DNA of 64,000 nt from Limisphaera sp026417315 (GTDB lineage Bacteria > Verrucomicrobiota > Verrucomicrobiia > Limisphaerales > Limisphaeraceae), in the NCBI RefSeq assembly GCF_049537125.1, contig NZ_JBMVQY010000001.1, positions 1,550,001-1,614,000 of the forward strand, read 5' to 3'. The notes under the pieces are model-generated. The model made no database searches. It worked only from the letters and a program-made list of their open reading frames with translations, and was not told the DNA's origin. Below, in pieces: positions 47,616-56,772 of the stretch. Each line of letters opens with the position of its first letter. Position 1 is the stretch's first letter. Made by a program: the position numbers and the translations under genes.

Positions 47616-50600
47616 CTATGGCTGGACAAGCCGGTAGAACACGCTGCCGGCCTGGCGATCCACGGAGATGACGACCCGATTCGTCAGCTCGGAGCCGGGA
47701 ACGGAAACCCAGTTGGTACTCAGGCCAACGGTCAGGCTGTTGGTCTGCACTTGCAGGATCCAACCCCGCTGGGCTTCGGGCCAGGAGAGCGTGAGTTGGC
47801 CGTCTGCCAGCACCCAGTTCAGGCTCACTTCGGCAGGGGCCACCGAAGCCACCCGGACCGTCCCGTCCACCGCCAGGTTCGACACATCCCACTGAACCGT
47901 CTGGCCGGGGGTTTCCGCGGTGACGGTGGTGAAGGCACCGGCGTAGGACGGGGCCACGAAAAGTTGGAAGGTGTCGTTGGCGGCCAGGGGCGGGCCCACG
48001 TTGATGAGGTGCAACCGGCCGCCGTAAGTGAGCCCCTGCTGCACCACGAGCCGGTCGGCCCTGGGATTCGCGGACCGATCCAGTTCCATGACGACGGTGC
48101 CCTGGAGTTGGGGCGCGCGACTCAGGGTGAGCGTGCCGAGGCTCTCGCCCGGACTCAAGCTGGCCCCCGGCTCGATGGTCACGGTGCCGGCGAGGGTCCC
48201 GGTGCCCCCGAGCGTGGCGCCGGCCCGTGCCGTGATACTCGCCGAGGCGGAGTTGCCGTTGATCCGGAGCGTGCCGTTGCTGATGACGGTGGCGCCGCTG
48301 TAGGTGTTGTCGCCCAACAGGGTGAGGGTCCCGCTGCCGAGTTTGATCAAACCGCCCCCTCCGTCGAGCAAGGGTTGCGAGAGGCTGAGCTGGTTGGTGT
48401 CCGTGTCGATGACGGCACCCCCCGGCAGCACGTACGCAGCACCGAGCTGGTACATCAGGTCGGGCCCGGCATTGGGCAGGGCTTGCAGGAGGCCGCCGTT
48501 AAAGTTGAAGGTGCTGACGCCCTGACCGCCGGCGACGCGGCGGACCCGCAGAACGCCGCCATCGAGGTTGACCGTCCCCGAGGCGCTGGCGGTGTGGGCC
48601 ACCACCAAACGGTCGCCCAGGGTCGTCAGGACGCCGGTGCCGCTGAGATTGAGCGTGCCATTCCCTTCCTCACCCACAAACAAGAGCCGACCGGCATCGG
48701 TATGCGTGAACTCGCCGCCGGAAAGGTTCACCGTGCCGTTGACCCCCGGGTAACGGCCGATGGCCACCCAATGCCGCGGCGCGATCACGGTGCCCCCCGA
48801 TTGTTCCCAGATACCTTGTCCATTGGCACCAATCTGGAACACATCGCCCGTGTTGCGGAGTTCGACCCGTCCGCCGTCCTGCCGCCAGAGGCCCGTGCTT
48901 CCGGCGCCCTTGCCGACAAAGAGGTTGTTCGCCGACACCACGGCGCGGTCGTGGAGTTCGAAAAGGCCATATCCGGTGCCCACGTCGGTCACGTTCAGGT
49001 CCCAGAGGACCCAGAGATAACTGTCGTCGCGCAGCGAAGCGGTGCCGTGCCCGCCTTCATGTCCGAAAGACAGCCACGCGTCCACGAACATGCGTGCCTG
49101 ATTGACAAGGGCGAGATGACCGGTGGCGTTGAAGTGCCATCCAATGAAGACTCGCCAGTCGGAGAACACCGTGGCCTGATCGGCCAGCAGAATGTGGGCC
49201 TCGGAACCGGTGCTCTCGCCGAGGTTCATGTCGCCCAGGTTGGTGATGCTGGAGTTGCCGCGCAGCGTCAGTTGTTGTCGAGCCAGGTTGTTCGGCAAAC
49301 CGGCGTCGAATCCCATGGCAAAGTTGCCGGAGCGCAGTTGGGCGTTGTGAAGGGTGAGCGAGGAAAGGTTGCCCAGGCTGCCGTTGCCCCGGCCCACGGC
49401 GACCCAGGCATCCACTTGCACCGCGGTATTGGTCAGGACGAGCGCGGCGCCCTGATCGGGTTGGTTGCCGACCCACAAATCGGGCGCCACGCGCACGAGC
49501 TGGCTGCCGGCGGAACCGTCGAAGACGACCGTGCCGGCGCCGATGGTGTAACCCGGCCAACCCCCGCCGGACAGGTCCAACACGCCCGGGTAAGTGTAGG
49601 TGAGCCGGGCCGGACCGGTTTTGTGAACGTAACTTCCGGCCTGGGCCGTGGCGGGGCCGCCCAGGGTCAGGTCGCCGCGGACATCCAGCACGTTGTTGGT
49701 GCTTTGGAGCGAGTAACCGCGGTCGGTTTGCGCGGGCGCACCCTCGAAGCGCAGCGTGGCTCCCGCCAACACGAGGTTGGTGGGCGAGGCGGAGGCCGCG
49801 CCGATGGCGCTGGGTTGTCCCGCCGGGGCGAGGTTCGTGACGACCAGTGTGCCGCCCTCGATGCGCGTCGGTCCGGTGTAATCATTGGCGGGCAGCAGCA
49901 GGTTGAGCGTGCCGGTGCCGCGCTTGATCAATCCGGTGGCGCCGCTAATGCGGCCCGAGCCGCTCAAGGTGTAGTCCCGCGTGCTGTGATCGGCCACCAC
50001 CGCCGCCGGCCGCACCACCGTGTCCAGGGTGACCGAGGTTGTGCCCCGGGCGTTGTCATCGAACAGCACGGGATTGCCATCCTGATAGACGGTCGGATCG
50101 CCCGTGCTGATCTCGATCCAGTTCGTGGTCTGGCCGACGTCCCAAACGGACCCTGCCAGGCCATCCCATCGGGGCTGCCCGACCGCGGTAACGAGGAGAT
50201 CCAGGGTGCGGTTTGCCGTGTTGTCCACCAGGGAGGCCTGCACACCCACGGGGAGCTGGCCGAGCGCGAAGGTCCCGGCGCCGGTGCGGGAGCCGTACCG
50301 AATCAGAGGATAGCTGCCGGGGCGGAGGTTCCTGGCATCCACCTGCAGCACCACGGGGCCGCGCAGGTTGAGGGTGCCCTGAACCTCAAGCAGGGGCGCG
50401 GAATGCGCCGTGGCATCGTCGAGATCCAGTCCGAGGGACGTGGACCCGGTGCCGCCCACGGCCAGCGAGGCCACGATCAGTGTGGACGAACTGCCGGAGC
50501 GTCGGACGACCAGGGAGGCGCCTCCGGCGACGTCGAAGGCCCCGGCGCCAGCATGCTCCGTGGAGATCCGCAGTTGCCCGGCCTCGACCACGGTGGGGCC

Positions 50601-52256
50601 GGAGTAGGTGTTGGCGCCGGCCAGGGTCAGAGTGCCGCTGCCGCGCTTGGTCAGGCCGCCGGAACTGACCGGGCCCAGCACGGGCGTGTCCAGGGTGGCC
50701 GGGTCGGAGGTCCCACCGCCCACCAGCATCGCCAATGCGTACGTGTACCCATAGCCCGGGCAGGTGACGACGATATTGGTCAACTGGCCGCTGGCCGGAT
50801 CGACCTGGGCCACGGCCATGGCGCCGGTGCCGTCGCCCTGGATTTGCACCAGCGGAGCGCCGATGTACCCGGAGCCGGGATTCAGAATTCGAATGCTTTG
50901 AATGCCCTGGCCGACGGGCGCCTGCAGGGCGGGCCGGAACGTGATCTCGCGGTTGCCCGTGTCCACCACCGCACCGCCGGCAAACACGCGAACATCATTG
51001 ACCCCCGCCGGCAAAAAGTCGGGATGATCCGCGGTGGCGCGCAAGGTGCCGCCGTCCCAGGCCAGAAACGCAGTGCCCGCCCATTTTTCGAATCCCGGCA
51101 CGGTCAGGGTCCCGCCTTTGAGGACGAGGAGTGCCTGCCCGTTGGCGAAGGCCACCGGCCGCAGGGTTTCGACCTCGGCAGTGCCGGTGATCGACACCTC
51201 GCCGCGCCCGTTTTCACCGATCATGTAGCGCGTGTTCGCGCCGTTGTGGAGAAACCGGCCCCCGGAAAACCAGGCCACACCAAAGCTGCCGGGGAACCGG
51301 GCGGTGTCGCACCAGCCCGACTGTACGTTGGTGCCGCCGCTTTGATAGAACACCCCGTACCCGTATCGGCCCACTTGGAAGTTAAACGGGCAAATGAGTG
51401 TACCGTCTTGCAGGGCATAGAATCCGTAGGCGGTAGCGGACGCGGCATTTTCACCGCCGATGCACCACTCGTTGGCGTTGGCCCCGGTGCCGATCACCGC
51501 GCCGCCGTTTTGCCAGAGTGCGCCCGAAACCGTATCGAACTTCCCCACCCAAAACCTGGAGACGTTGAGCGTGGCCTGGTTGGAGAGGAAACAGCGCCCC
51601 ACGGCACCCCCGTAATCGCCCACGTTGAAGTCATAGCCCGAGGCGTTGACGGTGGCCTGATCGCGCAGCACCAGCAGTCCGCGACTGGCGGCGCCGTTCC
51701 CGATGCCCCACCAACCCCCGGTGACGTTCACGGTCGCCGTGCCGGCCACAATCATTTCCCCCGGCGAACTGAGCCCCTGAAAATTGTCGCCCACGATCAG
51801 GCCGTCGCCGCTCTTGTTGAGGGTGCCGTTCTCGATGATCAGCCGGCTCAGCGGGGTTTCCACCGTGGACTGATACATGCGGGCGATGACCAACCAGTTG
51901 TTCACGGTCAACACCCCGCCGTTGGTGACGATGATGGTGCCGGGGCCGCCGCCATTGCCAGCCCACGCTTCGTTCACGGCCGGGACCGCGGTGCGCACGA
52001 TCGCGGTGCCACCGTTGTTGACGTTCCCGATGGCCCAGCCCCCTGCGGCGTCCGGCACTCCGGTGTCCCAATTGGCGGGGTCATCCCAATAGCCCACCGT
52101 GCCGGTCCAGACCGCGCCGGAGACCGGCCCGGCACCGACCAGGCAGAGGGCAACCAGCAGGGGAGCCGTGAACCTGCGCCATGGTGCGCCGGTAGCAGAG
52201 TTGGAGCGGAAGAACGGTACTTCCATCGGACCGAAGTCAGGACGGCGTGTCATCAT
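47616..52256 (-). CDS. Giant PATR (autotransporter-associated beta-strand repeat) protein
   Basis: A 1,546-residue exported protein. A signal peptide (LLVALCLVGAGPVSGA) is followed by AVWTGTVGYWDDPANWDTGV, the usual opening of such proteins. The N-terminal half carries many short beta-helix turns (LIIENGTLNKSGDGLIVGDN; GEMIVAGTATVNVTGG). Clear PATR units recur (GSGTLTLAGANTYSGPTVVE; GSGTLTLLGDNTYSGATVIS), and GTVTIEPGASLSPGESLGTL precedes the C-terminus. There is no outer-membrane beta-barrel; the protein ends in the shared module (...VFYRLVQP). It is probably a surface fibre or stalk. Intact, unlike the related gene at 15.2-19.0 kb. The start at 52256 is the first of two adjacent ATGs. Confidence 0.85.
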   Translation of the reverse strand: MMTRRPDFGPMEVPFFRSNSATGAPWRRFTAPLLVALCLVGAGPVSGAVWTGTVGYWDDPANWDTGVPDAAGGWAIGNVNNGGTAIVRTAVPAVNEAWAGNGGGPGTIIVTNGGVLTVNNWLVIARMYQSTVETPLSRLIIENGTLNKSGDGLIVGDNFQGLSSPGEMIVAGTATVNVTGGWWGIGNGAASRGLLVLRDQATVNASGYDFNVGDYGGAVGRCFLSNQATLNVSRFWVGKFDTVSGALWQNGGAVIGTGANANEWCIGGENAASATAYGFYALQDGTLICPFNFQVGRYGYGVFYQSGGTNVQSGWCDTARFPGSFGVAWFSGGRFLHNGANTRYMIGENGRGEVSITGTAEVETLRPVAFANGQALLVLKGGTLTVPGFEKWAGTAFLAWDGGTLRATADHPDFLPAGVNDVRVFAGGAVVDTGNREITFRPALQAPVGQGIQSIRILNPGSGYIGAPLVQIQGDGTGAMAVAQVDPASGQLTNIVVTCPGYGYTYALAMLVGGGTSDPATLDTPVLGPVSSGGLTKRGSGTLTLAGANTYSGPTVVEAGQLRISTEHAGAGAFDVAGGASLVVRRSGSSSTLIVASLAVGGTGSTSLGLDLDDATAHSAPLLEVQGTLNLRGPVVLQVDARNLRPGSYPLIRYGSRTGAGTFALGQLPVGVQASLVDNTANRTLDLLVTAVGQPRWDGLAGSVWDVGQTTNWIEISTGDPTVYQDGNPVLFDDNARGTTSVTLDTVVRPAAVVADHSTRDYTLSGSGRISGATGLIKRGTGTLNLLLPANDYTGPTRIEGGTLVVTNLAPAGQPSAIGAASASPTNLVLAGATLRFEGAPAQTDRGYSLQSTNNVLDVRGDLTLGGPATAQAGSYVHKTGPARLTYTYPGVLDLSGGGWPGYTIGAGTVVFDGSAGSQLVRVAPDLWVGNQPDQGAALVLTNTAVQVDAWVAVGRGNGSLGNLSSLTLHNAQLRSGNFAMGFDAGLPNNLARQQLTLRGNSSITNLGDMNLGESTGSEAHILLADQATVFSDWRVFIGWHFNATGHLALVNQARMFVDAWLSFGHEGGHGTASLRDDSYLWVLWDLNVTDVGTGYGLFELHDRAVVSANNLFVGKGAGSTGLWRQDGGRVELRNTGDVFQIGANGQGIWEQSGGTVIAPRHWVAIGRYPGVNGTVNLSGGEFTHTDAGRLLFVGEEGNGTLNLSGTGVLTTLGDRLVVAHTASASGTVNLDGGVLRVRRVAGGQGVSTFNFNGGLLQALPNAGPDLMYQLGAAYVLPGGAVIDTDTNQLSLSQPLLDGGGGLIKLGSGTLTLLGDNTYSGATVISNGTLRINGNSASASITARAGATLGGTGTLAGTVTIEPGASLSPGESLGTLTLSRAPQLQGTVVMELDRSANPRADRLVVQQGLTYGGRLHLINVGPPLAANDTFQLFVAPSYAGAFTTVTAETPGQTVQWDVSNLAVDGTVRVASVAPAEVSLNWVLADGQLTLSWPEAQRGWILQVQTNSLTVGLSTNWVSVPGSELTNRVVISVDRQAGSVFYRLVQP

Positions 52257-52584
52257 CTCGGACCTCCGATTCAAAATGGGCTGGAGCAAGCTTTCCTGGG
52301 GTCCCGGTGTAGCGGGCCCCCATCCACGGCTCAAATAGTGCGGGAAAAACGGCCGGCTGTCTTGTGGCATAAAGTGGCGACAGAGATTCTTCGACGGGGC
52401 GGTGCACTCGCCACCGGGGCTGGAGTGGAGCGTTCCAGCGCAAGGGCCCTGCACAAAGAGCGCATTGCACGATACCGGATCCATGGCTCCACCTTCAGCG
52501 TGCTCTGGATCCGCTTCAACGGGGCGAGGCTTCATCAGCCCAATGCAATGCCCAGAGCGGGCAGTCAAACCGGATTCACGTCGG

Positions 52585-52740
52585 CCTGAAGGGGCGGGAT
52601 TCGTTTTGACAGGCCCGGGCCCTGCGTTGGTGGCAAGGCGTTGCGCCCTTTCAGGGCGCGGCGGCTTTCGAGGGGCACAAGTCCCCGGGGCATTGCCCCG
52701 GGCTGACGAATGCGTGCGCCTTCGGCGCGTGGATTCGTCC
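52585..52740 (+). repeat. REP-like composite repeat, copy A
   Basis: Begins CCTGAAGGGGCGGGATTCG and ends with a hairpin around TGCGCCTTCGGCGCG. It contains CCCTTTCAGGG and a CCCCGGGG/CCCCGGG hairpin pair. The same order of blocks recurs at 52992-53146 with small changes in the spacer sequence. Confidence 0.7.
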
Positions 52741-52913
52741 GCGTGACTAATGAGTGGGGCATCACGATGTTGGCCCTCGTGGAGAGGCGCCGCACGGCGG
52801 GAGCCGGCCTGCGTCAGCCCTGAGAGTGGCGATTCTCGAATCCACCGTCATCCAAAACGATTCCACCTCAACGTACCAAGACCCGGATCATGTTTTGCGC
52901 CTTCGGCCCGGTC

Positions 52914-53004
52914 CGTGTCCGCCCCAACGGGGCAGTGAGTCATTAGCCCAGGGCAACGCCCTGGGTAACCGGGTTCCGCAATTGATTCCACCCTGAAGGG
53001 GCGG
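52914..53004 (-). repeat. REP-like GC-rich dispersed repeat, copy 2
   Basis: Reverse-complement relative of the element at 42293-42386, about 85 percent identical by eye. It retains the hairpins GCCCCAACGGGGC and CCCAGGGC/GCCCTGGG. It abuts composite copy B. Confidence 0.75.
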
Positions 53005-53146
53005 GATTCGGTTGGACACACCCTGCCCATGGGATGGGCGTCTCCGGGTGGCGCCCTTTCAGGGCGCGGCGGCTTTTAAGGGGCCCGAGTCCCCGGGGCG
53101 TTTGTCCCGGGCTGAGGAAGGGATGGGCCTTCGGCGCGTTGATGGC
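52992..53146 (+). repeat. REP-like composite repeat, copy B
   Basis: Second copy of the composite at 52585-52740, with the blocks CCTGAAGGGGCGGGATTCG, GCCCTTTCAGGGCGCGGCGG, AGTCCCCGGGGCG and GCCTTCGGCGCGTTGAT in the same order and spacing. The first 13 bp are shared with copy 2 in the opposite reading. Confidence 0.7.
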
Positions 53147-53516
53147 CCCGTGCAATCCTTGGACAGCAGAGGGCGAATTTCCGTCTTTGGGCCGTGGATA
53201 CGGCATCCTGTCTTCTCTCGGCTTCCACGTGCCGAGGACGCCCAGAGTTCCGCCGCGCTTCCGTGGGCGTCCAAACCCTGACGTGCGCCGGCCGTAAGAC
53301 GCCCTCGGGGCATGGGCGCTGCTGCGCCGCGGGACGGGGTAAGCGGGCACAAGGCAGGGGCTGGCTGAGGCCCCGGCAGGCTCCGCGCACGTCCGCCGAG
53401 GGGAGGGATGTCGGAAACGCCGGGCTCGGCCGGGCGCGGTATGGGCAAGCGAGCTTGCGCTGCGCCGGGCCGCGAAGAGGAGCTACGGCCTTCTCCGGCC
53501 ACTTCGGAAACAAGAA

Positions 53517-53542
53517 CGCCGTGCTGGCCTGCCAGCACGGCG
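53517..53542 (-). terminator. Perfect 11-bp hairpin downstream of the isomerase-like gene
   Basis: Arms CGCCGTGCTGG and CCAGCACGGCG around a four-base CCTG loop, 55 bp past the stop of the gene at 53597. No T-tract on the minus strand. Confidence 0.55.
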
Positions 53543-53596
53543 CGAGGGAAATGAACCGGTCCCGGCGCACCTTCAAGGGTGCCGGGGTCCGGGCCT

Positions 53597-54628
53597 TCAA
53601 GCGCCCATGCCTTCCTCGAAGGACGCCGCGGCCATCGGCCAGGTCAGGTGATCGCGCACATAGGCGATGCCATTGGCGCTGGTCCAGTCGAGGTCCTTGT
53701 GCGCGCTCTCGGCCTCGACGACCAATGGGGCGGTGGACCGGCCGGTGACCTGGCAGTAACGCGACGGATAGCCGATGTGCAGGAGCAATTCGGCGTAGCG
53801 CTGCATGTTGATGTCCCCCGAGGGCAGGTCCACAAACTGCATGGCCCGTTTGGGCCATTCGGCCTGAATGGCGCGGAGCGGGAAGCCGGGGCGGATGACG
53901 AAGTTCTTGATGTGCGCGGCATACACGCGCGAACCGACTTTGAGGAAGCGCGTCTCCCAGCTTTCGCCCTCCCAGCAATGAGACGGGTCGGCATTGACCG
54001 CCAGGCATTTGTCGCCGTCGCAGATGTCCACCAGCATCAGGAAGTCATCCGCGCACATGGCCGCGGTGCCCGGGTGGATTTCATGGCACAGAAACAGCCC
54101 GCGTTCATTGGCGGCCTTGCGCAGTTTGGCGGTCTTTTTCACGAACCGCTCCTGGCCTTCCTTGATGAGGTCGTAGTCGGCCCCTTTCCAGAAGCCCCAC
54201 GGGTAGCCGGTGGCCACTTCCCAACCAAAGGCCACGCCCCAGAACATGGGCAGGGTTTTGACGCCCAGCTCGGCGGCCAGGTCGAAGAGCTTCAGCAAAT
54301 AGTTCTCGGCCCACTTTTCGATTTCGGGCGGGGATTTCTTGGCCACGTCGGCCGGGATAAAGGGGCGAATGGTGGGGCTGCCCGTCCAGGCCGTGGTGTG
54401 CACCCAGAAGGGGCAGTGGCAGGAAATGCCGTCCAGAGTCAGGCCGGCTTCCTCGAAGGTGTCCTTGATTTCCTTGGCGCTCTTGAAGAGCTTGCCGCCC
54501 TGCAACATGTAGTTGGAAGGTTGGGCTCCGGTGGCGCCGGAACGTTTGGCATAGGCGAGGAACTCCGCCAACGACTTGGCCCCGTGCTGGGCTCCTTCGA
54601 TGCTCGGGTGGAAGACTTGCTGTGCCAT
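53597..54628 (-). CDS. Sugar phosphate isomerase/epimerase family protein
   Basis: A 343-residue xylose-isomerase-like TIM barrel. Metal-ligand motifs are visible in order: LFLCHEIHPGTAAM, LAVNADPSHCWEGE and YAAHIKNFVI; the N-terminus includes GISCHCPFWVHTTAWTG. No export signal. Sequences with this pattern are common in Planctomycetota and Verrucomicrobiota and act on keto-sugars or inositols; the substrate is unknown. The start at 54628 (MAQQVFHPSIEG) matches the conserved beginning. Stands alone, diverging from the Lrp-aminotransferase pair. Confidence 0.85.
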   Translation of the reverse strand: MAQQVFHPSIEGAQHGAKSLAEFLAYAKRSGATGAQPSNYMLQGGKLFKSAKEIKDTFEEAGLTLDGISCHCPFWVHTTAWTGSPTIRPFIPADVAKKSPPEIEKWAENYLLKLFDLAAELGVKTLPMFWGVAFGWEVATGYPWGFWKGADYDLIKEGQERFVKKTAKLRKAANERGLFLCHEIHPGTAAMCADDFLMLVDICDGDKCLAVNADPSHCWEGESWETRFLKVGSRVYAAHIKNFVIRPGFPLRAIQAEWPKRAMQFVDLPSGDINMQRYAELLLHIGYPSRYCQVTGRSTAPLVVEAESAHKDLDWTSANGIAYVRDHLTWPMAAASFEEGMGA

Positions 54629-54844
54629 GGTTGTCCTCTGGTTCGTTTGGTTGCGGTTGCCAGTTTGCTGACCTCCAACTAATAACCCCCGCCGAAGCAA
54701 GGCAACCGCAAAGTGAGCGGTTGGACCCGACGGCCGCGGCCTGCCGGCTCCGGGCGATCAGGGCGGGCGGGAATCGCCGTTTCCTTCTCGACGCGTCCCG
54801 GACCGGTCGGTACGTTGCCGCCCAATGTGGACAAAGACACGCCT

Positions 54845-55324
54845 ATGGACGAGCTGTTGAAGATCCTGGCCAGCAACGCGCTGGAATCGCGGGAGACGAT
54901 TGCCCGCATGCTGAACCTGTCGGTGGAAGAGGTTCAGGCCCGCATTGCCGAGTACGAGCGCGCAGGGATTATCCGCGGGTATCAGGCGATTCTGAACGAG
55001 GACCAGCTGGACCTGGACAAGGTCACGGCCGTGATCGAGGTCAAGGTGACCCCGCAGCGGGAGGGCGGCTTCGACCGGATCGCGGAGCGGATCAGCCGGT
55101 TTCCCGAGGTGCGCTCCGCGTATCTCATGAGCGGGGCCTACGATTTGCTGCTGTTTGTCGAGGGACGCAATCTGCGGGAGGTGGCCGCTTTCGTGAGCGA
55201 AAAACTGGCCCCGCTGGAGGGGGTGTTGTCCACGGCCACGCATTTCATGCTCAAGACGTACAAGCGCCTCGGTGTGTTGATGCATCCGGAGACCCCCGAT
55301 GAACGCCTCGCTGTCTCTCCGTGA
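54845..55324 (+). CDS. Lrp/AsnC family transcriptional regulator
   Basis: A 159-residue regulator. The N-terminal winged helix-turn-helix covers about 1-50 (ALESRETIARMLNLSVEEVQ and ERAGIIRGYQAIL). The C-terminal RAM/AsnC ligand-binding domain covers about 60-145 (VIEVKVTPQREGGFDRIAER; YLMSGAYDLLLFVEG). Such proteins sense amino acids. The start at 54845 is chosen from the helix-turn-helix position. Its last 26 bases overlap the aminotransferase gene, so the two are translated together and the enzyme substrate or product may be the ligand. Confidence 0.88.
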   Translation: MDELLKILASNALESRETIARMLNLSVEEVQARIAEYERAGIIRGYQAILNEDQLDLDKVTAVIEVKVTPQREGGFDRIAERISRFPEVRSAYLMSGAYDLLLFVEGRNLREVAAFVSEKLAPLEGVLSTATHFMLKTYKRLGVLMHPETPDERLAVSP

Positions 55325-56489
55325 CCGGCTGGCCCGGCAGGTGCGCGACATCCCGCGCTCCGGCATTCGTGATTTCTTCGACATCGTCAGCACGATGCGG
55401 GACGTGATCAGTCTCAGCATCGGCGAGCCGGATTTCGACACCCCGTGGCATGTGCGAGAGTACACGGTTTTCGCGCTGGAACGCGGGGCCACCCATTACA
55501 CCAGCAACCTCGGCTACCTGGAGTTGCGGCGCGCCCTGTCCCGGTACGTGGCCCGGCAGTTCGGTGCCGAATACAACCCGGAGACCGAGATCCTCGTGAC
55601 CGTGGGCGTCAGTGAGGCCCTCGACCTGGCCCTGCGCGCCCTGCTCAACCCCGGTGACGAGGTCCTGTACCACGAGCCCTGCTACGTGTCCTATCGGGCC
55701 CTGGTGTTGTTTGCCCACGGCGTGCCCGTGGCCGTGGAAACCCGCGCCGAAGACGGGTTCCGTCTCACCCGCGCGATGCTGGAGGCCCGGGTAACCCCGC
55801 GCACCAAGGTGCTTCTGCTCAATTTCCCCAACAATCCCACGGGCGCGGTGATGAGCCGACAGGACCTGGAGGAAATCGCCGCTTTCGTGCGGGAACACGA
55901 CCTGTTGGTGATCACTGACGACATTTATGCCGAACTGACCTACGATCAGCCCCACACCAGCATCGTCAGCCTGCCCGGGATGCGGGATCGAACGATCCTC
56001 CTGCACGGCTTTTCCAAGGCCTGGGCCATGACCGGTTTCCGGCTCGGCTACGCGTGCGCTCCGGCGGAACTGACCGAGGCCATGATGAAGATCCACCAAT
56101 ACACCATGCTCTGCGCCTCGTCCCTCAGCCAGAAGGCGGCCCTGGAAGCGCTCAGTCGGCCGGAACAGGACGTGGCCGAGATGGTGGAGGAATACCGGCG
56201 CCGCCGAAATTTCATCGCCTCGGCGTTGGCGGATCTCGGTCTGCCCTGCACGCGCCCGTTGGGGGCTTTCTACGCCTTCCCCAACATTTCGCGGTTCGGG
56301 CTTTCGTCGAAGGACTTCGCCCTGCGCCTGCTGCGCGAGGAGAAAGTGGCCGCGGTTCCGGGCACGGCGTTTGGAGAATGCGGCGAAGGCTTCCTGCGGT
56401 GTGCCTATGCCACGAGCATGGACAAACTGAAGGAAGCCATGGAGCGGCTGGCGCGCTTCGTGCAGCGGCTGGAGCGGGAGCGTCGTTAA
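55299..56489 (+). CDS. Class I PLP-dependent aminotransferase
   Basis: A 396-residue fold-type I aminotransferase of the aspartate aminotransferase group. The PLP lysine is K240 in HGFSKAWAMTGFRLGY. The cofactor-binding residues are N178 region (LNFPNNPTGAV), D208 and Y210 (TDDIYAEL) and R248; a C-terminal substrate Arg lies in FLRCAYATS. The donor cannot be fixed; aromatic, branched-chain or aspartate are all possible. GGAG lies 8 nt before the ATG, inside the end of the Lrp gene. It converges with the ROK kinase gene. Confidence 0.92.
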   Translation: MNASLSLRDRLARQVRDIPRSGIRDFFDIVSTMRDVISLSIGEPDFDTPWHVREYTVFALERGATHYTSNLGYLELRRALSRYVARQFGAEYNPETEILVTVGVSEALDLALRALLNPGDEVLYHEPCYVSYRALVLFAHGVPVAVETRAEDGFRLTRAMLEARVTPRTKVLLLNFPNNPTGAVMSRQDLEEIAAFVREHDLLVITDDIYAELTYDQPHTSIVSLPGMRDRTILLHGFSKAWAMTGFRLGYACAPAELTEAMMKIHQYTMLCASSLSQKAALEALSRPEQDVAEMVEEYRRRRNFIASALADLGLPCTRPLGAFYAFPNISRFGLSSKDFALRLLREEKVAAVPGTAFGECGEGFLRCAYATSMDKLKEAMERLARFVQRLERERR

Positions 56490-56772
56490 GGCCTCGACCC
56501 TCACGGTCGGTTCCCGGCGTGTCCTGCGGGCGGCCGCAGTCCGGCCCGGCCCGGGGCGTGCTGGAAGCTCCTCGAAAACCCGGCCCCTGTTCCACCCGGC
56601 CCGCAAGGTGGTCTGCTGTTGAGGCCCCCTTTTGGGGTCGGCATGCATGGCCACCTTTCCGGGGAGTCGAACCCATGAGGGGCCGGGCAACAGCAGAAGC
56701 GAGCCATGGACGGCAGGCGGGGACCGAGCCAACAGGTCCCGGCGCTATGGCCGGCCGGTGACGGCGCGTGTC

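Larger units (their letters stand above)
52257..53596. other. Long non-coding region with REP-like repeats
   Basis: About 1.3 kb between the giant PATR gene and the isomerase-like gene. It contains at least three GC-rich hairpin repeat copies (listed separately) and a terminator-like hairpin at 53517. Many frames are open because of high GC, but none looks like protein. No RNA gene recognised. Confidence 0.65.

Noticed and set aside
47535..52589. A 1,684-residue open frame on the plus strand opposite the giant PATR gene
   Set aside because: It is a high-GC antisense frame rich in Ala, Gly, Arg, His and Gln with no domain; the minus-strand frame has clear repeats and a signal peptide.
52600..53560. 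Several open frames of 60-310 codons in the repeat region
   Set aside because: They are made of translated hairpin repeats, differ between copies and have no protein family character.
56640..56700. A tRNA T-loop-like sequence (GGGTTCGACTCCC on the minus strand) followed by GGCCA
   Set aside because: The T-stem pairs poorly and no matching acceptor 5' half, D-arm or anticodon stem can be formed upstream.
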